Shown one piece after another: positions 1 through 6,558 of a DNA stretch of 29,088 nucleotides. Every line of letters begins with the position of its first letter. The stretch's first letter is position 1. The stretch is from an uncultured Acinetobacter sp. GTDB lineage: Bacteria > Pseudomonadota > Gammaproteobacteria > Pseudomonadales > Moraxellaceae. The notes beneath the pieces were generated by a model. That model was given only the letters and a program-made list of their open reading frames with translations. It was not told the DNA's origin and did not search any database. The translations under genes and the position numbers were made by a program. The stretch covers positions 1 to 29,088 of the forward strand of contig NZ_CALUDM010000031.1 in the NCBI RefSeq assembly GCF_943914805.1, given 5' to 3'.

Positions 1-33
1 ATTTTATATTTTACCTTCAATATTTTTCTAAAT

Positions 34-69
34 TAAAAAAAATACCCTTGAATTCAAGAGTATTTTTTC
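34..69 (-). terminator. Intrinsic terminator of the queF operon
   Basis: A hairpin with arms at about 39-50 and 55-66 and an AATT loop is followed, on the minus strand, by a run of T (the A run at 34-42). One pair is a C/A mismatch when read on the plus strand but a G-T wobble on the minus strand, so it works better leftward. It lies about 30 bases beyond the stop of the last leftward gene. Confidence 0.75.
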
Positions 70-97
70 ATTAAAAAATTCAATTAACTTTTAATGA

Positions 98-748
98 TCA
101 ATTAAAAAATAATGTACTGTGATATTCAGCGAGTGCTTTGATTTCTTGTTTATTTAAGTTTGGAATCAACTTATCAACCGCCATATGCACAGCTTTGGTT
201 ACTGCTGCTGCACCGATATCGGCTGCTTTGCGTTTAATCATGCCCAAATCTAGTGTCTTATTAAATTCGCGCATGAAATGGTTAATTGATGCATCGGCGA
301 ATTGTTTGTATTGTTCAGACAAAACACCACGATTAATATCACCATTTTCTAGAATTTCCGCAAAGCTATGCTTCATACTAGTCACTAGATTCGCATTTAA
401 ACTAGCACCAACACGTAATTGATCTTGCGGATCTCTAAATAAGCTACTTTCAGAAAAAGTAATAGATTGACGCACAACTTCATTGTCTGCTTTACTTAAC
501 AGCTGTTTAAGAAGCACGGCAACAGTCGATTTTACATATCCAGCAAGCTTTTCAGCAGTATCACGACGATCACTGGGTGGAAAGCGACGGACAAGCTCAA
601 TTAATATCGCATCAATGATTTCATCATTAATTAATAAAGCAGTTTGATCACGTAAAGGGTAAAGTGGTTCGTTGGAGTTTTTTTTCTCAATACCTGTCTG
701 AATATTCCTTAATAGTTCTTCAGATGGTACAAAACCAAAAAAAGGCAT
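98..748 (-). CDS. Conserved hypothetical protein, 216 aa
   Basis: I do not recognise a named family. The frame stays open to 862, but the extra part overlaps the conserved C-terminus of queF. The ATG at 748 has a GAGG eight bases upstream and starts MPFFGFVPSEELL, so I chose it. The protein is soluble-looking and mostly helical, with no signal peptide or membrane segment. It holds an acidic to basic mix around RRFPPSDRRDTAEKLAGYVK and a C-terminal small-residue helix (ADIGAAAVTKAVHMAVDKL). It starts 16 bases after the queF stop and ends before a terminator, so it is probably the last gene of the ABC-queF operon. Function unknown. Confidence 0.8.
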   Translation of the reverse strand: MPFFGFVPSEELLRNIQTGIEKKNSNEPLYPLRDQTALLINDEIIDAILIELVRRFPPSDRRDTAEKLAGYVKSTVAVLLKQLLSKADNEVVRQSITFSESSLFRDPQDQLRVGASLNANLVTSMKHSFAEILENGDINRGVLSEQYKQFADASINHFMREFNKTLDLGMIKRKAADIGAAAVTKAVHMAVDKLIPNLNKQEIKALAEYHSTLFFN

Positions 749-764
749 GTCATCAACCTCAATG

Positions 765-1583
765 TTATTGTCGAGCCAAACGAATTGGGCTTGGCATCCA
801 TGTTTGATCTGATACACGACATGGATTAATGTCCAATCCTCCACGACGTGTATATGCAGCATATACCATCAGTTTTTCAGGTTGCAAATTTTGCCAAATA
901 TCGGCAAAGATTTGCTCCACACATTGTTCGTGGAAACCATTATGCTGACGATAAGAGATAATATAAGCTAAAACACTACGATAACAAGGTTTTTTGCCTT
1001 GATAACGGATGAAAACAGTGCCCCAATCAGGTTGTCCAGTGACAGGGCAATTACTTCTTAATAAATGTGAATAGAGTTGTATTTCAACATTTTCGTCAGA
1101 AGCACTTTGATCCAATGTTAAAAGTGATGCATCAGGATGATTCACTAAATGCTCAGGCTGTTGATCATCAATACAGATGCCTTCAGGCTTGGCAATATCA
1201 AGTTCATCTGCTTGGAATAAAGTTAGTGTCACGTCAGCTTGCGCTGCTTGTGATAAATCGTTTTCCACAGTTTCAATAAAAGCTTCTTTTGAGTCAAATT
1301 CAGTAAAGTTCATACTATTAAAGTAGAGTTTTAAAGATTTAGACTCGATCAAATTCGGTGAGCTTGCAGGTAGGGTAATCCGACCAATCGCAACTTGTGG
1401 AATGCCTTTGCGATTTAACCAAGAAATTTCGAAAACATGCCACCAATCCTTTCCTTTATATATGCCTTCAATATCGGCATATTGTTCACGTGCTGGCGCA
1501 CGTGAAATAGGGAAAAGAATTTCAGGTTGATAAGTGGTTGGGTAATTGGTTTCTTTACCTAATAAAGAGTGTTCGACAGACAT
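765..1583 (-). CDS. queF: NADPH-dependent 7-cyano-7-deazaguanine reductase
   Basis: This enzyme reduces preQ0 to preQ1 with two NADPH, the step before insertion into tRNA on the way to queuosine, in the cytoplasm. At 272 aa it is the long two-domain QueF type found in E. coli (282 aa). Visible signatures are NLIESKSLKLYFNS near residue 77, the catalytic cysteine C179 in LRSNCPVTGQPDWG with D186, and the substrate-binding H218-E219 in GFHEQCVE. The C-terminus YTRRGGLDINP is conserved. Its ATG overlaps the stop of the upstream permease by one base (TAATG), so the genes are translationally coupled. Linkage to an ABC exporter has no obvious pathway meaning. Confidence 0.97.
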   Translation of the reverse strand: MSVEHSLLGKETNYPTTYQPEILFPISRAPAREQYADIEGIYKGKDWWHVFEISWLNRKGIPQVAIGRITLPASSPNLIESKSLKLYFNSMNFTEFDSKEAFIETVENDLSQAAQADVTLTLFQADELDIAKPEGICIDDQQPEHLVNHPDASLLTLDQSASDENVEIQLYSHLLRSNCPVTGQPDWGTVFIRYQGKKPCYRSVLAYIISYRQHNGFHEQCVEQIFADIWQNLQPEKLMVYAAYTRRGGLDINPCRVSDQTWMPSPIRLARQ

Positions 1584-2356
1584 TATTCACGCATTCCTGA
1601 ACCACGAGAAAGTAAATAGTAGGCAATGACATAAAGTACGCCACAGCAAAGTGTTACGACAATCAATGAAAGAGAAACATTTACATCGCTATGACCTAAT
1701 ATTCCGAAACGGAATGCATTGACCATATATACAATCGGGTTAACTAAAGAGAGATTTTGCCAAAATGGGCTTAAAGCACTAATTGAGTAAAATACACCAC
1801 CTAAATAAGTGAGGGGTGTTAAAACAAAGGTTGGGATGATGGAAATATCATCAAACGATTTTGCATAAACCGCATTGATAAAGCCACCTAATGAAAAAAG
1901 TAATGAAGTAACAATCACGGTATATATAGTGACGAAAATATTGTGAATACTTAAATCGGTAAAGAATAAACTCATACCAGTCACAATCGCTCCAACTAAG
2001 ACACCACGACAAACCCCACCAATCACATAACCCCACAACACCATATGTAGCGGAACTGGACTCATGATCAGTTCTTCAATACTCTTTTGAAATTTTGCAC
2101 TAAAGAAACTCGAAGATACGTTCGCATAACTATTGGTAATAACAGCCATCATAATCAGACCGGGAACGATGAACTGCATATAGCTAAATCCACCCATTTG
2201 CCCAATACGAGAACCGACCAAATTACCAAAAATCACAAAGTACAAACTCATGGTGATTGCAGGTGGTAACAAGGTTTGTGGCCAAATTCGCATGAAGCGA
2301 CGTATTTCTTTATAAACAAGTGTGTAAAGTGCAACTCGAAGTTGGGTAAAGTTCAT
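1583..2356 (-). CDS. ABC-2 type transporter permease (YadH-like)
   Basis: This 257-aa integral membrane protein has about six hydrophobic segments, among them LPPAITMSLYFVIFGNLVG, FIVPGLIMMAVITNSYANV and LSLIVVTLCCGVLYVIAYYLL. It carries the ABC-2 permease pattern, with SFFSAKFQKSIEELIMSPVP as the cytoplasmic coupling region. It would pair with the ATPase just upstream to form an exporter in the inner membrane. The two genes overlap by four bases (ATGA), as expected for subunits of one complex. The closest family is E. coli YadH, whose substrate is not settled, so I give no substrate. The downstream overlap with queF suggests one transcript. Confidence 0.9.
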   Translation of the reverse strand: MNFTQLRVALYTLVYKEIRRFMRIWPQTLLPPAITMSLYFVIFGNLVGSRIGQMGGFSYMQFIVPGLIMMAVITNSYANVSSSFFSAKFQKSIEELIMSPVPLHMVLWGYVIGGVCRGVLVGAIVTGMSLFFTDLSIHNIFVTIYTVIVTSLLFSLGGFINAVYAKSFDDISIIPTFVLTPLTYLGGVFYSISALSPFWQNLSLVNPIVYMVNAFRFGILGHSDVNVSLSLIVVTLCCGVLYVIAYYLLSRGSGMRE

Positions 2357-3288
2357 TTTTGCGCTCCTTCAAGATTTTTTTCGACCATTTTCACGAATAA
2401 TTCTTCAAGACGATTCGATTTATTACGCATGCTGCGTACACGAATGCCTTGAGCTTCTAACAGTTGAAATAAATCGTTTAAAGAATGTGCTTTATCCATC
2501 GTTACTTCTAAAGTCACAGGGTCAATCAAGTTAAATTTCACACCAATGATTTCAACGTGAATCGGATCAATGGGGTTTTCTAGATCAAAAATAAAAGATT
2601 CTTCACTTAATTGATTTAAGAATGCTTTCATCGAAGTATCTTCTTTAATCACACCACGATCGATGATGGCGATCTGACGACACAGCATTTCCGCTTCTTC
2701 AAGATAATGCGTGGTTAAAATGATTGAAGTGCCTTTTTCATTCATTTCAGTCAAAAAGTCCCACATTGAGCGACGTAATTCGATGTCAACACCAGCGGTA
2801 GGTTCATCCAAAATCAGTAATTTAGGTTCATGCATCATGGCACGTGCAATCATTAAACGGCGTTTCATACCACCTGAAAGCATACGTCCTTGCGTATTAC
2901 GTTTTTCCCATAAGCCTAATTTTTCTAAATATTCTTCAGCACGCTTTTCAGCAATTTTTTTGGGAATACCGTAATAACCCGCTTGAGTCACTAAAATGTC
3001 AAAAGTTTTTTCAAATTGACCAAAGTTAAACTCTTGGGGAACCACGCCTAAACATTGCTTTGCATGTGAAGGGTGAGTATCCAGATTGTTGCCGAAAATT
3101 TCGACTGTACCTGATGTTTTATGTGTCAAAGAACTGATAATACTAATCGTTGTCGATTTACCTGCGCCGTTTGGGCCTAAAAGTGCATAAAACTCACCTT
3201 CAGGAACGCTTAAGTTGATTCCTTTAAGTGCCTGAAATCCATTTCGATAAGTTTTCGATAAATCTCTTAACGTTAAAGCATCAGTCAT
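2353..3288 (-). CDS. ABC transporter ATP-binding protein (YadG-like)
   Basis: This 311-aa nucleotide-binding subunit carries Walker A GPNGAGKST with K44, a Q-loop near VVPQEF, the ABC signature LSGGMKRRL, Walker B LLILDEPTAG and the switch histidine in TTHYLEEAE. About 80 residues beyond the ATPase core form the regulatory tail seen in the CcmA/YadG group. It powers the permease encoded directly downstream. The ATG at 3288 is preceded by a GAGA-type weak ribosome site. It is the first gene of the leftward operon, so its promoter should lie in 3289-3430; I see no convincing consensus there. Confidence 0.93.
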   Translation of the reverse strand: MTDALTLRDLSKTYRNGFQALKGINLSVPEGEFYALLGPNGAGKSTTISIISSLTHKTSGTVEIFGNNLDTHPSHAKQCLGVVPQEFNFGQFEKTFDILVTQAGYYGIPKKIAEKRAEEYLEKLGLWEKRNTQGRMLSGGMKRRLMIARAMMHEPKLLILDEPTAGVDIELRRSMWDFLTEMNEKGTSIILTTHYLEEAEMLCRQIAIIDRGVIKEDTSMKAFLNQLSEESFIFDLENPIDPIHVEIIGVKFNLIDPVTLEVTMDKAHSLNDLFQLLEAQGIRVRSMRNKSNRLEELFVKMVEKNLEGAQK

Positions 3289-3430
3289 GAAATTCTCACG
3301 TGGTTTGGGGAGTGTGTATTGTGAGCGATCTAGCAGAATAAACCAAGCGTATTAGATGGAATTATCTGTTGCAAATTTGGAACGTTGTTCAAAGCATAAG
3401 CATCAATGCAATTCGGTGTTTTATAAATGC

Positions 3431-3458
3431 TTTACCTGATACGATTTTTTGGTATGAT
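3431..3458 (+). promoter_or_regulatory. Probable sigma70 promoter of tRNA-Arg
   Basis: TTTACC (3431-3436) and TATGAT (3453-3458) are separated by 16 bases and are followed by a start region about 17 bases before the tRNA. The -10 box is five of six to consensus. The call is from pattern and position only. Confidence 0.55.
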
Positions 3459-3475
3459 GTGCCATCTCGATTTAA

Positions 3476-3551
3476 GCGCCCATAGCTTAACTGGATAGAG
3501 TGCAGGTTTCCGAAGCCTGTGGAGTGGGTTCGAGTCCCGCTGGGCGTACCA
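3476..3551 (+). tRNA. tRNA-Arg(CCG), prophage integration site
   Basis: A full cloverleaf folds by hand. The acceptor stem is 3476-3482 with 3541-3547 (last pair G-T). The D arm is 3485-3501. The anticodon stem is 3503-3507 with 3515-3519, with CCG at 3510-3512. The T arm is 3524-3540 with a TTCGAGT loop. Discriminator A and encoded CCA end at 3551. The anticodon reads CGG codons. The 3' part from about the anticodon loop onward is phage-derived after integration, but the mature tRNA sequence is restored, as is usual for tyrosine-integrase elements. Confidence 0.97.
3536..3551 (+). other. attL: attL core (3' end of tRNA-Arg)
   Basis: The 16 bases CCCGCTGGGCGTACCA are identical to 27738-27753. 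A second shared block, TTTCCGAAG, occurs at 3507-3515 and at 27728-27736. It covers the anticodon loop, where tRNA-directed integrases often cross over. Confidence 0.85.
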
Positions 3552-3586
3552 TACCTATTAATAAAATCAATAACTTAATCGTGGTT

Positions 3587-3606
3587 TGGCGTAAAATTGG
3601 CGTAAT
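3587..3606 (+). promoter_or_regulatory. Left arm-type integrase or Xis sites
   Basis: TGGCGTAAAATTGGCGTAAT holds two copies of TGGCGTAA spaced by 11 bases, about one helical turn. Nineteen of 20 bases recur in the same orientation at 27581-27600 by the integrase gene. Matching short repeats at both ends of an integrated element are the expected form of arm-type sites. This assignment is inference. Confidence 0.6.
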
Positions 3607-3623
3607 TCAGTTTTTATCCACAG

Positions 3624-3659
3624 CTATAAAAGAATAAACCCCGCTAAATTTTGCGGGGT
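3624..3659 (-). terminator. Intrinsic terminator after the xis-like gene
   Basis: ACCCCGC (3638-3644) pairs with GCGGGGT (3653-3659). On the minus strand the stem is followed by TTATTCTTTT. The stem overlaps the stop codon of the excisionase-like gene, leaving leftward transcripts ended before attL. Confidence 0.8.
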
Positions 3660-3910
3660 CTGCCTGTAACTTTTTTTGTAGTTTCTGGTCGTTCTCTTAA
3701 CCATTTAGATATAGATTCCAAATTCCATCGTCTACCTTTTGAATTTGTCATGATGTATCTTGGCGCTGGAAATCCTCCTAAGCAAATTACATGACTTTTA
3801 AAATGAACAAGTGAATAACTTAGAAAAGTTGCTGCTTGTTCATCTGTCAACCAAATATCAGAAGGTGGCAAGGCAACAACAAAATCACCAACATTCGCAA
3901 TAGCAGTCAT
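3644..3910 (-). CDS. Excisionase-like winged-helix DNA-binding protein, 88 aa
   Basis: This small phage DNA-binding protein has the AlpA/excisionase pattern: WLTDEQAATFLSYS as the first helix-turn-helix part, then FPAPRYIMT and a GRRWNLESISKWL wing and last helix. Size and place next to attL fit a recombination directionality factor that would bend attL and attR DNA and steer the integrase at the far end to excision. The ATG at 3910 has AAGGAGG seven bases upstream, so I prefer it to a TTG one codon earlier. It overlaps the stop of the small gene upstream (TGATG), showing coupling. A plain transcriptional regulator is the alternative. Confidence 0.65.
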   Translation of the reverse strand: MTAIANVGDFVVALPPSDIWLTDEQAATFLSYSLVHFKSHVICLGGFPAPRYIMTNSKGRRWNLESISKWLRERPETTKKVTGRPRKI

Positions 3911-4014
3911 CAACCTTCCTCCTTTTCTTCTTTCAATCTTTTCACAATCGCTTTCTTGGCTTTTAGAAGAAATTCATCACGCTCATCATCTTTAAATTTT
4001 CCATCGCCTTGCAT
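3910..4014 (-). CDS. Small phage protein, 34 aa, probably 5'-truncated
   Basis: The frame from ATG 4014 reads MQGDGKFKDDERDEF and ends in a lysine- and glutamate-rich helix (KAIVKRLKEEKEEG), with its TGA overlapping the start of the excisionase-like gene. The frame stays open upstream of the ATG, reading TIFYSEE and DCGQE, and reaches a stop only at about 4067, past the suspected deletion junction. The ATG has only GAAGAA before it. I read this as the C-terminal remnant of a longer leftward early gene whose start was lost. Function unknown. Confidence 0.5.
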   Translation of the reverse strand: MQGDGKFKDDERDEFLLKAKKAIVKRLKEEKEEG

Positions 4015-4038
4015 TTCTTCTGAATAGAAAATGGTTTC

Positions 4039-4659
4039 TTGACCGCAATCGGATGCTACAACTTATTAATGAGTCGTTTAAATGAAATTGGTTTTGATTT
4101 TGAAAATGATTTGTTGGTTGCAGTAGGTGATTTGGTGGATCGAGGCATTCAAAACATTGAGTGTGTGGATCTGTTGAATGAGGATTGGTTCACTTCGGTT
4201 CGCGGCAATCATGAGGATCTATGTATTCAAGGAATAGATGACCAAGCTGCTAGAAATTGCCATATCTCAAATGGTGGTGAATGGTTCTACAACGAGTTAT
4301 CACCTGGTGATCAGGAAAGAATGGTTGAACAGTTTAAAGAGCTTCCAATTGCTTTAGAAGTAAATCACAACGGGAAGAAGTACGGATTTGTTCACGGTCA
4401 CATAGAGCAGAATGATTGGAATGAATTTGCGAGAAATGAAGGTGTGTCAGTTTTCCGTGATCCAGCTCAATTGGCAATGTGGGGTAGAGAGCGACTTAAC
4501 TCAGACAATCTGCAATACACACACGTAAAAGGTATTGATGCAGTAATTATGGGTCACACAGTCACTGAAAAGCCTTTTAAACGAGATAACTGCTACTACA
4601 TCGACACAGGTGCGGTGCATTGGGCAACTTTAACAATTTTAGATTTAGAAACGGTTTAA
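4039..4659 (+). pseudogene. NinI-like Ser/Thr phosphatase, 5'-truncated
   Basis: This is a calcineurin-like metallophosphoesterase of the lambda phosphatase type (lambda protein 221 aa). Present are GDLVDRG (D31), RGNHED (N57, H58), a later VHGH and the GHT motif near the C-terminus. The family begins with GDxHGCY, whose D and H bind the first metal. Here only GCY remains, preceded by TAI, and no frame upstream supplies GDxH. The only in-frame start before GCY is TTG 4039, with a stop at 4021. It is therefore almost certainly inactive. The break lies at about 4050, where the leftward gene also loses its start. Confidence 0.8.
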
Positions 4660-4668
4660 GGGGTAATT

Positions 4669-5223
4669 ATGAACGCAGTAGCAGAGAAGTTTGAACAGTT
4701 CGAGTGGCTGACTCATGGCATCACCGCCAAGTCACCGCAATTCGGGGATGAGGCATACGGTACAGGAGAGAAACCTTTGGACTATCAAGATCGCTTGGGT
4801 GCTATTGCGTCAATGAAAACCCAGTTGGAGAAGTCGATTACTTCGGTAATTATATTTGGACAAAATAGTAAGAGTGACTATGAGTTTATCCGTAATCATC
4901 TGGCTAAAATTATGATGAACGGAGCTTATGAAGATAAACGTCGTGAACCTGAGCATATTGCGATTTATCACTTATCTTGGTTGGTTGCAGGCATGGTCAT
5001 AGCATTTGCAATGGATCCTGAACATGAAAGCAATTTCACAGCAAAAGGTAGATTGCATTTGGCTGCTGGTGTTAAGTCTTATCAGATGACATTAAAGGCC
5101 TATGATCGCACTTGGAAGCAATACGAAAACATGATGATTATTGCTTTAGAAACTTCAATCAAATGTGCTGCTGAGGCTGTTGAAAAGTATCGGAAAAATA
5201 CTTACAAAGAATTTGAAATGTAA
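4669..5223 (+). CDS. Phage protein of unknown function at the Q position, 184 aa
   Basis: I do not recognise the family. The protein is helical and soluble, with a possible amphipathic or membrane-touching stretch (LSWLVAGMVIAFAMD) and a long C-terminal helix (ENMMIIALETSIKCAAEAVEKY). The start has GGGG seven bases upstream and lies ten bases after the phosphatase. It lies after a NinI-like gene and just before a promoter-like site, a short leader and a terminator. That is where lambdoid phages keep the late antiterminator Q, so Q is a positional guess only. No zinc-finger cysteine cluster of the lambda Q type is visible. Confidence 0.7.
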   Translation: MNAVAEKFEQFEWLTHGITAKSPQFGDEAYGTGEKPLDYQDRLGAIASMKTQLEKSITSVIIFGQNSKSDYEFIRNHLAKIMMNGAYEDKRREPEHIAIYHLSWLVAGMVIAFAMDPEHESNFTAKGRLHLAAGVKSYQMTLKAYDRTWKQYENMMIIALETSIKCAAEAVEKYRKNTYKEFEM

Positions 5224-5237
5224 AGCTGGTAATATTT

Positions 5238-5266
5238 TTCTCATTAAGGTATAGTTTTTCTATACT
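5238..5266 (+). promoter_or_regulatory. Candidate late promoter with embedded inverted repeat
   Basis: TTCTCA (5238-5243) and TATACT (5261-5266) are 17 bases apart. The -10 overlaps an inverted repeat GTATAG-N5-CTATAC (5249-5265). Transcription would start near 5273 and meet a terminator at 5301-5329, giving a leader of about 57 bases. This resembles the lambda pR' plan, where Q acts on a promoter-proximal pause. It is from pattern only. Confidence 0.4.
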
Positions 5267-5300
5267 GGTCGTATTACGGTTCAACCGAGACCAAGACATT

Positions 5301-5329
5301 AAAGCTCATCGAAAGGTGGGCTTTTTTTT
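5301..5329 (+). terminator. Intrinsic terminator (leader terminator)
   Basis: AAGCTCATC and GGTGGGCTT pair around a GAAA tetraloop and are followed by eight T. It follows the 184-aa gene and the candidate promoter, in the place of lambda tR'. Confidence 0.85.
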
Positions 5330-5388
5330 GACATTGTTTGTTCATGAAAATAAGCGATAATGAATTTTTATTTTGAGCTTTAACTGAA

Positions 5389-5628
5389 ATGGCAATTCTA
5401 ACTGTCAAGAAATTAGATGATACTCTTAGTGAATTAGTAGTTAACGGCAAAAAACCTGAAAAGATTTTGTTGGGCTATAAAGCATATAGCGAGCTGATGA
5501 ATAATCGAGGCTTTTTTGAGGAAGTAGCAGGGTCGGCAATGGATCCAAACAAACGAAAATATAAAAATATTAAAATTAAGGTTACCCAAGACGAATACCA
5601 GTTTGAAGTGAAGTGTTCAAAAGAATAG
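5389..5628 (+). CDS. Hypothetical phage protein, 79 aa
   Basis: A small lysine-rich protein I cannot place. It has KPEKILLGYKAYSELM in the middle and a KYKNIKIKVTQDEYQFEV strand-rich end, giving a mixed alpha-beta look without cysteines or a signal. The ATG at 5389 has only a distant GAG, so translation may be weak. It stands alone between two terminators (5301-5329 and 5644-5670). A possible weak promoter (TTGTTT at 5334, GATAAT at 5356, 16-base spacing) lies just before it. Its base usage resembles neighbouring phage genes. Confidence 0.7.
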   Translation: MAILTVKKLDDTLSELVVNGKKPEKILLGYKAYSELMNNRGFFEEVAGSAMDPNKRKYKNIKIKVTQDEYQFEVKCSKE

Positions 5629-5643
5629 GTTTAAGTATCAAGG

Positions 5644-5670
5644 AAAGCTCGCCAAATGGTGGGCTTTCTT
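5644..5670 (+). terminator. Intrinsic terminator
   Basis: AAAGCTCGCC pairs with GGTGGGCTTT (two wobble pairs) around AAAT, followed by CTT. The T tract is weak. It follows the 79-aa gene by about 15 bases. Confidence 0.65.
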
Positions 5671-5870
5671 GTTGTCTATTAAAAGACAGCCATTATATCC
5701 AATGTGATTTCGTCATACATTGAGTTAGCCTTAGAGCCATAAATTGTGGGTGACTCCCCGACCAAAGAGAATGAAAGGCACAAAGCGGATCAATAGCTAA
5801 CTTTGAGAAGTTTGTCGTGTTGAGTAGCGGTAGATCAGTTGCCGAGCTGGTCAATATCGTAATCTAAGGC
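5671..5870 (+). other. Gene-free stretch, possibly a leader RNA
   Basis: No reading frame longer than a few codons with a ribosome site is visible. Short complementary segments exist, and the stretch ends in a very strong terminator, so it could be the body of a short phage RNA. I found no tRNA fold and no clear promoter. Nothing more can be supported. Confidence 0.3.
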
Positions 5871-5902
5871 AAGGGTGTGGCAGATCACCACATCCTTTTT
5901 TT
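5871..5902 (+). terminator. Strong intrinsic terminator
   Basis: A 10-bp stem (5871-5880 with 5888-5897, one G-T pair) with a CAGATCA loop is followed by seven T. Directly after comes ATTGCCCTGA, a string that recurs after other terminators in this element. Confidence 0.85.
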
Positions 5903-5968
5903 ATTGCCCTGAGAAATATTAGTGTAATCACACCAAGTTAAAATGCTTGATTAGCCAGGAGTAAAATC

Positions 5969-6079
5969 ATGCTTAGATTACTGATGTGCTTATTCGGCCT
6001 ACATGGTGCGACTGAGATCGATTACACGGTTGATGATGAAGAAATCAAAGTGTGTCGTGATTGTATGAAAGAAGTTTAA
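5969..6079 (+). CDS. Small zinc-finger-like phage protein, 36 aa
   Basis: ATG 5969 follows AGGAG at eight bases, a strong ribosome site. The peptide MLRLLMCLFGLHGATEIDY ends VCRDCMKEV. C7 and H12 with C29 and C32 make a CxxxxH...CxxC pattern, as in short phage proteins of the DUF1660 type, and probably bind one zinc ion. It lies alone between a terminator before it and two after it. Role unknown. Confidence 0.65.
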   Translation: MLRLLMCLFGLHGATEIDYTVDDEEIKVCRDCMKEV

Positions 6080-6086
6080 GACCCTC

Positions 6087-6105
6087 GCCACTTCGGTGGC
6101 ATTTT
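6087..6105 (+). terminator. Intrinsic terminator with TTCG loop
   Basis: GCCAC-TTCG-GTGGC is followed by ATTTT, eight bases after the 36-aa gene. A second hairpin TGCCG/CGGCA (6105-6109 with 6119-6123) follows at once. Confidence 0.7.
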
Positions 6106-6128
6106 GCCGAACGTATTACGGCATATAG

Positions 6129-6168
6129 AACCCTGCTGAGATAACAAACTTGGCGGGGTTTTTCTTTT
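6129..6168 (+). terminator. Intrinsic terminator
   Basis: AACCCTGC (6129-6136) pairs with GCGGGGTT (6153-6160), with one wobble pair and a long loop, and is followed by TTTCTTTT. It lies just before the 66-aa gene. Confidence 0.75.
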
Positions 6169-6184
6169 CTTATTGGTGGTGAAT

Positions 6185-6385
6185 ATGCGATTAAGTCGAA
6201 TTGGTTTGGGTATGGCTATGGCTTCTATGGGAATGATGATGGTTGATGAGGGGATGCATCGAGCTACCGATAGTTTGGGTGCATTATCGCGGGCTATGCG
6301 TTTGACCCAGCCATCAAAATATAAATCAAAGCCTAATCGTGTAAGTCAGGCGAAAAGACGTAAATATAAACGTCAAGGTCGGTGA
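6185..6385 (+). CDS. Hypothetical basic phage protein, 66 aa
   Basis: The frame opens four codons earlier at a TTG, but the ATG at 6185 has a GGTGG ribosome site within it, so I use it. The first half is methionine- and glycine-rich (IGLGMAMASMGMMM), enough for a short hydrophobic helix. The tail is strongly basic (SQAKRRKYKRQGR). It could be a small membrane-anchored or nucleic-acid-binding protein. No family recognised. It is the first gene of a close set running to terS: the next frame starts three bases after its stop. Confidence 0.65.
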   Translation: MRLSRIGLGMAMASMGMMMVDEGMHRATDSLGALSRAMRLTQPSKYKSKPNRVSQAKRRKYKRQGR

Positions 6386-6387
6386 AT

Positions 6388-6558
6388 ATGGACATAGTAG
6401 AAGCAAAACGGAATATCGAAAAATACGAAGCTGAAATCACCAAATAGCAAGCGCTATCATGCGGATTGATGTCACGTGATGAAATGATGCTTGTTGATAA
6501 GAAGATTGCCCAACTCAAAGAGCGATCAAAGAATTTGAGAAACATGTTACATGCGTGA
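6388..6558 (+). pseudogene. Small phage gene interrupted by an amber codon
   Basis: From ATG 6388 the frame reads MDIVEAKRNIEKYEAEITK and then meets TAG at 6445-6447. The same frame continues without another stop for 36 codons (QALSCGLMSRDEMMLVDKKI...) to TGA 6556-6558, overlapping the next start (ATG 6551). Both halves are helical and of one style, and the normal overlap with the next gene is kept. This fits a single CAG-to-TAG change in a 56-residue protein. Function unknown; charged coiled-coil-like composition. Amber suppression or a restart at an internal ATG cannot be excluded. Confidence 0.75.

Noticed and set aside
765..862. N-terminal extension of the first leftward gene into queF
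   Set aside because: The queF C-terminus there is conserved, and a good ribosome site precedes ATG 748.
3836..4027. Plus-strand frame of 63 codons
   Set aside because: It is antisense to the excisionase-like gene and the small ORF; its composition is a shadow.
5735..5870. Possible tRNA or degenerate tRNA before the terminator
   Set aside because: I could not form a D arm, anticodon arm and T arm together; no TTCRANY-like T loop is present.
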